Below are positions 59,514 to 64,000 of a DNA stretch of 64,000 nucleotides, piece after piece. The stretch's first letter is position 1, and the number at the start of each line of letters is the position of its first letter. The position numbers were made by a program, and so were the translations under genes. The notes under the pieces are model-generated. The model did no database searches and had not been told where the DNA came from. It was given only the letters and a program-made list of their open reading frames with translations. Origin of the DNA: Trinickia diaoshuihuensis (GTDB taxonomy: Bacteria > Pseudomonadota > Gammaproteobacteria > Burkholderiales > Burkholderiaceae); contig NZ_QUBS01000081.1 in assembly GCF_003390925.1 (NCBI RefSeq), forward strand, positions 310,001 through 374,000, given 5' to 3'.

Positions 59514-60977
59514 ATGACTGCCCTTGATGCGAAGCAGCAAAACGCCGCGTCGATCGACCGCCCCGCATTGACCGAGTTCGTCGAGCGCAAATGGAACGAC
59601 GAGATCGTTCACGCATTGACGGATTACATCGCGATTCCCGCTAAGAGCCCGGCGTTCGACGCCGATTGGGATAAGCACGGATACCTCGAACGGGTCGTTG
59701 CCGATGCTGCCGCATGGGCGCAGTCTCAGCGCGTGCGGGGGCTCAAGCTCGAGATCGTGCGCTTGCCCGGACGCACGCCGGTCATCTTCTTCGAAACGCC
59801 GGCCACGCGTTCGGGAAGTACCGATACCGTCGTGTTATACGGCCACCTCGACAAACAGCCGGAATTCGACGGCTGGCGCCGGGATCTCGGGCCGTGGACG
59901 CCGAAGCTCGAAGACGGCAAATTGTACGGGCGCGGCGGCGCCGACGACGGCTACGCGATTTACGCGAGCGTGTGCGCGCTGGCGGCGCTCGACGCGCAGG
60001 GCATCGACCGGCCCCGTTGCGTCGGTCTCATCGAGACGTGCGAGGAATCGGGCAGCTACGATCTGCTCCCTTATGTCGATGCGCTGCGCGATCGGCTCGG
60101 GAACGTCGGACTCGTGGTATGTCTCGATTCGGGCGCGGGCAACTACGACCAGCTTTGGCTGACCACGTCGCTACGAGGTCTCGTAGGTGGCTCTCTCGAA
60201 GTGCAGGTGCTCGACGAGGGCGTTCACTCGGGCAGCTTCGGCGGCATCGTCCCGTCGAGCTTCCGTATCATGCGGCAACTGTTCGAACGGCTCGAGGATT
60301 CGGCGACGGGGAGGCTGTTGCCGTCCGCGTTTCACTGCGAGATTCCGGCGAGCCGCTTGGCCGAGGCGCGCGCCACCGCCGATATTCTTGGCGACGAAGT
60401 CTGGAAGGTGTCGCCCTGGGCTTGCGGGCAAGACGGCAAGCCTGTCTTACCGGTGACGACCGATCCCTGCGAAGCGTTGCTCAACGCGACTTGGCGGCCC
60501 TCGCTGTCGGTGACGGGGGCGCAAGGGCTGCCGCCGCTCGAGAGCGCGGGCAACGTGCTGCGGCCGCGCACGGCGTTCAAGCTCTCGCTGCGCGTGCCGG
60601 CTCTCGTGGACGCGGCGCGCGCCGTCTCCGATCTGAAAGCGTTGCTCGAACTCGATCCGCCCTACAACGCCAAAGTCACGTTCAAGCCCGAGCCGGCCGC
60701 GGACGGGTGGAACGCGCCCGAGCTCGCGCCATGGCTCGCGACGGCCGTCAACGACGCATCGCGCGACTACTTCGGCGCCGATTGTGCGTTCATCGGCCAG
60801 GGCGGCACGATTCCGTTGATGAACGTATTGCAGCAGGGTTTCCCGAAATCGCAATTCGTTGTCTGCGGCGTGTTGGGCCCGAAGTCGAACGCGCACGGTC
60901 CGAACGAGTTTCTCCATGTTCCGTACGCGAAGAAGCTGACCGCGGCCATGGCGCAAGTGATTGCCGCCGCGCCTTGA
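59514..60977 (+). CDS. M20-family metallopeptidase/dipeptidase
   Basis: 487 residues. Zinc ligands of M20 peptidases are seen: GHLDKQPEF (His and Asp), GRGGADDGYAIYA (Asp), the Glu-Glu pair in IETCEESGS and, near the C-terminus, the His in NAHGPNEFL. A dimerisation domain inserts at about 215-390. It probably cleaves dipeptides or N-acyl amino acids in the cytoplasm. It is followed by a hairpin and then nnrU. Confidence 0.92.
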   Translation: MTALDAKQQNAASIDRPALTEFVERKWNDEIVHALTDYIAIPAKSPAFDADWDKHGYLERVVADAAAWAQSQRVRGLKLEIVRLPGRTPVIFFETPATRSGSTDTVVLYGHLDKQPEFDGWRRDLGPWTPKLEDGKLYGRGGADDGYAIYASVCALAALDAQGIDRPRCVGLIETCEESGSYDLLPYVDALRDRLGNVGLVVCLDSGAGNYDQLWLTTSLRGLVGGSLEVQVLDEGVHSGSFGGIVPSSFRIMRQLFERLEDSATGRLLPSAFHCEIPASRLAEARATADILGDEVWKVSPWACGQDGKPVLPVTTDPCEALLNATWRPSLSVTGAQGLPPLESAGNVLRPRTAFKLSLRVPALVDAARAVSDLKALLELDPPYNAKVTFKPEPAADGWNAPELAPWLATAVNDASRDYFGADCAFIGQGGTIPLMNVLQQGFPKSQFVVCGVLGPKSNAHGPNEFLHVPYAKKLTAAMAQVIAAAP

Positions 60978-60994
60978 ATCGACCTTGTTCGCAA

Positions 60995-61016
60995 GCGGGC
61001 GCCGCGCGGCGCCCGC
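60995..61016 (+). terminator. GC-rich hairpin after the M20 gene
   Basis: GCGGGCGCC (60995-61003) pairs with GGCGCCCGC (61008-61016) around a 4-nt loop. No T-run follows, so it may be a weak terminator or processing hairpin. Confidence 0.5.
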
Positions 61017-61068
61017 CGAGTCCCCCCCGCGACACGCAAATTAGCTGGTAACAACGGAGGAGTTCGAC

Positions 61069-61647
61069 GTGGCGATATTGATTTTGGGCTTGCTCATTTT
61101 CATCGGCGTGCACTCGATACGGCTCGTCTCGCCCTCCTGGCGCGATGCCCGGATTGCGCGCTTCGGCGAACAAGGGTGGAAGGGCATCTATTCGGTCGCA
61201 TCGCTCGTCGGATTCGTGTTGATCGTCTGGGGCTACGGCGTGGCGCGGCGTACCCCGCACCTGTTGTGGGTGCCGCCCGCCGGCATTCGCCATTTGACCG
61301 CGCTTCTCGTTGCCGTTGCATTTATATTGATCGCCGCGGCTTATGTTCCGGGAAATCGAATCAAGCGGGCCATTGGGCATCCGATGATGGCGGGCACCGC
61401 GATGTGGGGGCTCGGCCACCTTCTCGCGAACGGGACGCTCAACGCGATCGTCCTGTTCGGGGTTTTCCTCGTTTGGGGCACGGCCGGCGTGGTGATCTCC
61501 CGTGGCCGCGATCGCGCGGCGGGCGTGCGGTATCCGGCCGGCAGCGTGTCGGGGGACGCCAAGGCCGTGCTCGCCGGCCTCATCGCGTGGGCGCTCTTCG
61601 CGTTCGTGCTGCATCGCTGGCTGATCGGAATGAGCCCGCTCGCGTAG
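61069..61647 (+). CDS. nnrU: NnrU family membrane protein
   Basis: 192 residues with five to six membrane helices. The start LLIFIGVHSIRLVSPSWRDARIARFGEQGWKGIYSVASLVGFVLIVWGY and the later HPMMAGTAMWGLGHLLANG with its two His are typical of NnrU. Related proteins lie near nitrite/nitric-oxide reductase genes and may act in isoprenoid or haem chemistry. The start is GTG 61069 with a good GGAGG eight bases upstream. No denitrification genes are in the window. Confidence 0.88.
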   Translation: MAILILGLLIFIGVHSIRLVSPSWRDARIARFGEQGWKGIYSVASLVGFVLIVWGYGVARRTPHLLWVPPAGIRHLTALLVAVAFILIAAAYVPGNRIKRAIGHPMMAGTAMWGLGHLLANGTLNAIVLFGVFLVWGTAGVVISRGRDRAAGVRYPAGSVSGDAKAVLAGLIAWALFAFVLHRWLIGMSPLA

Positions 61648-61705
61648 ACGCGTCACCTACGCTTCACGCTTGAGCGACCGATCAGTCGATCACCCGGTCA
61701 CTCGG

Positions 61706-62917
61706 TCATTCGGTCGCGAGCAGCGCTTGCGCGACCTCGCGGGGCGCCGACCCGACGGCCAATTCCGGCGTGCCGTGCCATTGCGCGCAACGGGCGAGCG
61801 CGCGGCGCATATCCGTGAGCAGCGATGCGCTCACGCGCACGCCCGGCTCGAGATGGACGGCTTTCAATTCGAAGATGCCCTGGGCGCGATGCGCCTTCGC
61901 GTCGACGCGTCCAATCAATCGCCCTCGATGCAGGATCGGCAGACAAAAGTAACCGTACTTGCGCTTGGCGGCCGGCGTATAGCATTCGATGGCGTAATCG
62001 AAGTCGAAGAGCGTCGAGGCGCGCTTGCGGTCCCACACCACCGGGTCGAATGGCGAGAGGACGGTGGTTACGGTGGAGCGCAGGCGGCCTTGCGCGGCGT
62101 CGTCGATCAGCGGGACCAGTTCGGCCGAAACGAAGGCGTCGTCCTTCCAACCGTCGACGCGCACCGGCACGGCTTCGCCGGCATCGGCCAACGCATGCAG
62201 TTCGGCCGTGTACTTGCGGCGCTCGATGCGGTAGTAATCGGCGATCCAATCGGCGCGCGCCACCCCGAGCGCGCGGCAGGTTCGCGCGACGAGCGTCGGC
62301 AGCACGCTGGCGGCCTTGGGCAGATCGCGCTTGTCGTCCCAATCGGGCAGCACCCGTTGCGCTACATCGTAGACGCGATGGAAATTGCGGCGCTCCGCGA
62401 CCATCAGATGCCCGAGCGTAAATAGCACTTCGAGATGGCGCTTTTCCGGCTTCCAATCCCACCAACCGTTGCCGCGTCCCTCTGCGCGCTCGAAGTCGGC
62501 CGCACGAACGGGACCGTTTTCGCGCACGTGAGCCAGCAGCCGATCGATATCCTCTTGATGACGCCGGTGCCATTCGGCCGCGTATTTCCATCCCATCTTG
62601 CTCGGGTCGAGCATGCGGTGACGCATGAGGCCGTAGTCCTCGATCGGAATGAAGCACGCTTCATGCGACCAGTACTCGAACAGACGGCCCTCCGCCAATA
62701 GTTCGTCGAGCCATTGCGGCGCATAGGGGCCGATTCTGCTGAACAGGACGAGATAGGGGCTACGGGCCACGACATGAATTGTGTCGATCTGCAATTGCCC
62801 CATCCGTTCAATGGCGGCCAGGACGTCTTGTTTGACCGCTTTGCGGCGGGGCGGAGCAAGCAACCCTTGGGCGGCGAGATGAAGCGTGCGAGCGGCGGCA
62901 ACGGACAGCGTGAGCAT
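61706..62917 (-). CDS. AlkX/YcaQ-type DNA glycosylase (winged helix, DUF/HTH_42)
   Basis: 403 residues. Three winged-helix units with the HTH_42 motifs: LTLSVAAARTLHLAAQGL at the start, and the QxD motif as Q43-I44-D45 in GQLQIDTIHVV, the catalytic residues in E. coli YcaQ/AlkX. Later, the C-terminal segment ends with LSPFDPVVWDRKRASTLFDFDYAIECYTP. The family excises bulky lesions and unhooks interstrand cross-links. The ATG at 62917 is chosen by family start; an alternative at 62986 lacks a ribosome site. Confidence 0.88.
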   Translation of the reverse strand: MLTLSVAAARTLHLAAQGLLAPPRRKAVKQDVLAAIERMGQLQIDTIHVVARSPYLVLFSRIGPYAPQWLDELLAEGRLFEYWSHEACFIPIEDYGLMRHRMLDPSKMGWKYAAEWHRRHQEDIDRLLAHVRENGPVRAADFERAEGRGNGWWDWKPEKRHLEVLFTLGHLMVAERRNFHRVYDVAQRVLPDWDDKRDLPKAASVLPTLVARTCRALGVARADWIADYYRIERRKYTAELHALADAGEAVPVRVDGWKDDAFVSAELVPLIDDAAQGRLRSTVTTVLSPFDPVVWDRKRASTLFDFDYAIECYTPAAKRKYGYFCLPILHRGRLIGRVDAKAHRAQGIFELKAVHLEPGVRVSASLLTDMRRALARCAQWHGTPELAVGSAPREVAQALLATE

Positions 62918-63077
62918 CTGTGGCGGATCGTTTTGGACTTGATCCAGGAGCGTACACCGGCTTTCGAAGATCGTGTGCGACGCCATGCGAAGCGCGATTC
63001 GAGCGCCCGTTCGAAGCATCGGCGCTAGACTGCCCCGAACCGAACGGTTAGGCGCAAAAAGCGAACGGGGATATGAA

Positions 63078-63800
63078 ATGAGCTTGCACGAAGTGAAAGC
63101 ACTACTTTTCGACGTGTTCGGAACGGTGGTCGATTGGCGGGGCGGAGTAGCGCGCGATGCGGCATCTTTTCTTTCCGAGTATGGCCGCGAGGGTGCGGAT
63201 CCGTTCGCGTTCGCCGATGCATGGCGCCGCCGCTATTCGCCGGCGATGGAAGAAGTGCGCAGCGGGCGGCGCCCCTTCACACGGCTGGACGTGTTGCATC
63301 GTGAGAACCTCGAGGCCGTGCTGCCCGAGTTCGGCATCGATGCGGCGCGTGTGCCGGCCGAGGCGCTCGACGCGCTGAACCTCGCTTGGCACAGGCTCGA
63401 TCCGTGGCCCGATTCGGTGCCGGGCCTCGCGCGGCTCAAGGCGCGCTATATGATCGCGCCGCTCTCGAATGCGAACATCCGGCTGATGCTCGATATGAGC
63501 AAGCGCGCGCAATTGCCTTGGGATGCGATTCTCGGCGCCGAAGTCGCCCAAGCCTATAAACCGACCGCGCAATCGTACTTGCGCACCGTCGAAATACTTG
63601 CGCTGCGTCCCGATGAGGTTTGCCTGGTGGCGGCCCACAATGGCGATTTGGCCGCGGCGCGCGGATGCGGATTGAAGACCGCATTCGTCGCTCGCCCAAC
63701 CGAACATGGTCCCGCTCAAACGACGGATCTCGCCGCCGAGCAAGCGTGGGATGTCGTGGCACGCGACTTTATCGACTTAGCCGCGCAACTGGGGGCGTGA
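63078..63800 (+). CDS. Haloacid dehalogenase type II (HAD family)
   Basis: 240 residues. The first motif LFDVFGTVVDW carries the nucleophilic Asp, LSNANIRLM the Ser/Asn of motif II, KPTAQSY the Lys of motif III and VAAHNGDLAAARGCGLKTAFV the VAAH-type motif IV region of the L-2-haloacid dehalogenase branch. It hydrolyses 2-haloacids or acts on another substrate in related proteins. The gene lies between a convergent MFS gene and a divergent glycosylase gene. Confidence 0.92.
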   Translation: MSLHEVKALLFDVFGTVVDWRGGVARDAASFLSEYGREGADPFAFADAWRRRYSPAMEEVRSGRRPFTRLDVLHRENLEAVLPEFGIDAARVPAEALDALNLAWHRLDPWPDSVPGLARLKARYMIAPLSNANIRLMLDMSKRAQLPWDAILGAEVAQAYKPTAQSYLRTVEILALRPDEVCLVAAHNGDLAAARGCGLKTAFVARPTEHGPAQTTDLAAEQAWDVVARDFIDLAAQLGA

Positions 63801-63811
63801 CGCCGTCGCCG

Positions 63812-64000
63812 CTAGTGCTGGTGCGGCCGTGGGAAAAGCGGATAAGTCAGCAGTGCGACGCATCCCGCCACGAGCCACACGAACGACCACGAACTGGCGG
63901 CCAGCAAATGCGGCAGCAAAAACGGCACGAGGAACATCCCCGCATAGACGAGCGCGTTGGCCATGCCGAGTGCCGTACCGGCGCGGGCGGGGCCCGCGAG
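63812..64000 (-). CDS. MFS transporter, C-terminal end (partial)
   Basis: The last 62 residues only, ending in PRPHQH. The segment RAGTALGMANALVYAGMFLVPFLLPHLL followed by WSFVWLVAGCVALLTYPLFP gives two to three membrane helices, as at the end of MFS carriers. The gene continues beyond the window. Convergent with the dehalogenase gene. Confidence 0.75.
   Translation of the reverse strand, partial: LAGPARAGTALGMANALVYAGMFLVPFLLPHLLAASSWSFVWLVAGCVALLTYPLFPRPHQH

Overview
This window is about 64 kb of GC-rich chromosome with dense genes, many 4-bp ATGA/GTGA stop-start overlaps and no rRNA, tRNA, IS element or CRISPR array that I could recognise. Gene content points to a beta-proteobacterium of the Burkholderiaceae (Paraburkholderia, Trinickia or Burkholderia-like): a BPSS1780-family membrane protein, flhDC, a PixA/AidA-type protein, a rhizobial-type fructose ABC transporter, a cyanide-insensitive oxidase with a DUF2474 subunit, and a bcs cellulose operon with bcsE, bcsF-like, bcsG and bcsR-like genes. 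Genus is inference.

Layout. 0-3 kb: end of a probable RND efflux operon (outer-membrane lipoprotein channel), an orphan Xre/MbcA/ParS-type protein and a membrane protein. 3-8 kb: a PadR/DUF1700 pair, an AraC regulator divergent from a DMT exporter, and a GH114-type lipoprotein. 8-16 kb: CorA, AraC/SDR divergent pair, FrnE-like DsbA protein, small hydrolase, Lrp regulator, nucleotidyltransferase, a PhzF-like protein lacking the catalytic Glu, YaiI and a PixA-like protein. 16-21 kb: ROK regulator and frcACB on the minus strand, with a nested dyad in front of frcB. 21-24 kb: LysR, flhC, flhD, dgkA.

23.9-38.7 kb is the centrepiece: a nine-gene plus-strand bcs operon, bcsB-Z-C-E-F-Q-A-G-R, in which most junctions are overlaps or gaps of only a few bases (the largest is about 21 bp). 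It encodes the cellulose synthase (BcsA/BcsB), the export channel (BcsC), the periplasmic cellulase (BcsZ), c-di-GMP input (PilZ in BcsA, RxGD in BcsE), polar or accessory factors (BcsQ, BcsR-like) and the phosphoethanolamine transferase (BcsG). flhDC lies just upstream on the other strand, so motility and matrix control genes are physically close.

38.7-47.7 kb: azoreductase, LysR, cioAB with a 50-codon DUF2474 gene that overlaps the 3' end of the LysR gene on the opposite strand, an orphan tssF, trehalase and a DUF3562 protein. 47.9-53.2 kb: a four-gene operon (Baeyer-Villiger-type monooxygenase, SDR, diiron protein, epoxide-hydrolase-like protein) preceded by a TTACAT/ATGTAA dyad and a MerR gene. 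53.4-55.7 kb: a response regulator and a hybrid histidine kinase broken by a perfect 47-bp tandem duplication. 55.7-64 kb: GST, a NERD-nuclease/helicase fusion, an AT-richer gene-free stretch, YodC-like protein, superinfection-immunity-like protein, M20 peptidase, NnrU, AlkX-type glycosylase, haloacid dehalogenase and the end of an MFS transporter.

The items I would look at first are the 47-bp duplication in the sensor kinase, the antisense-overlapping DUF2474 gene, the PhzF-like protein without its catalytic Glu, the NERD-helicase, the monooxygenase operon with its dyad, and the nested dyad before frcB.
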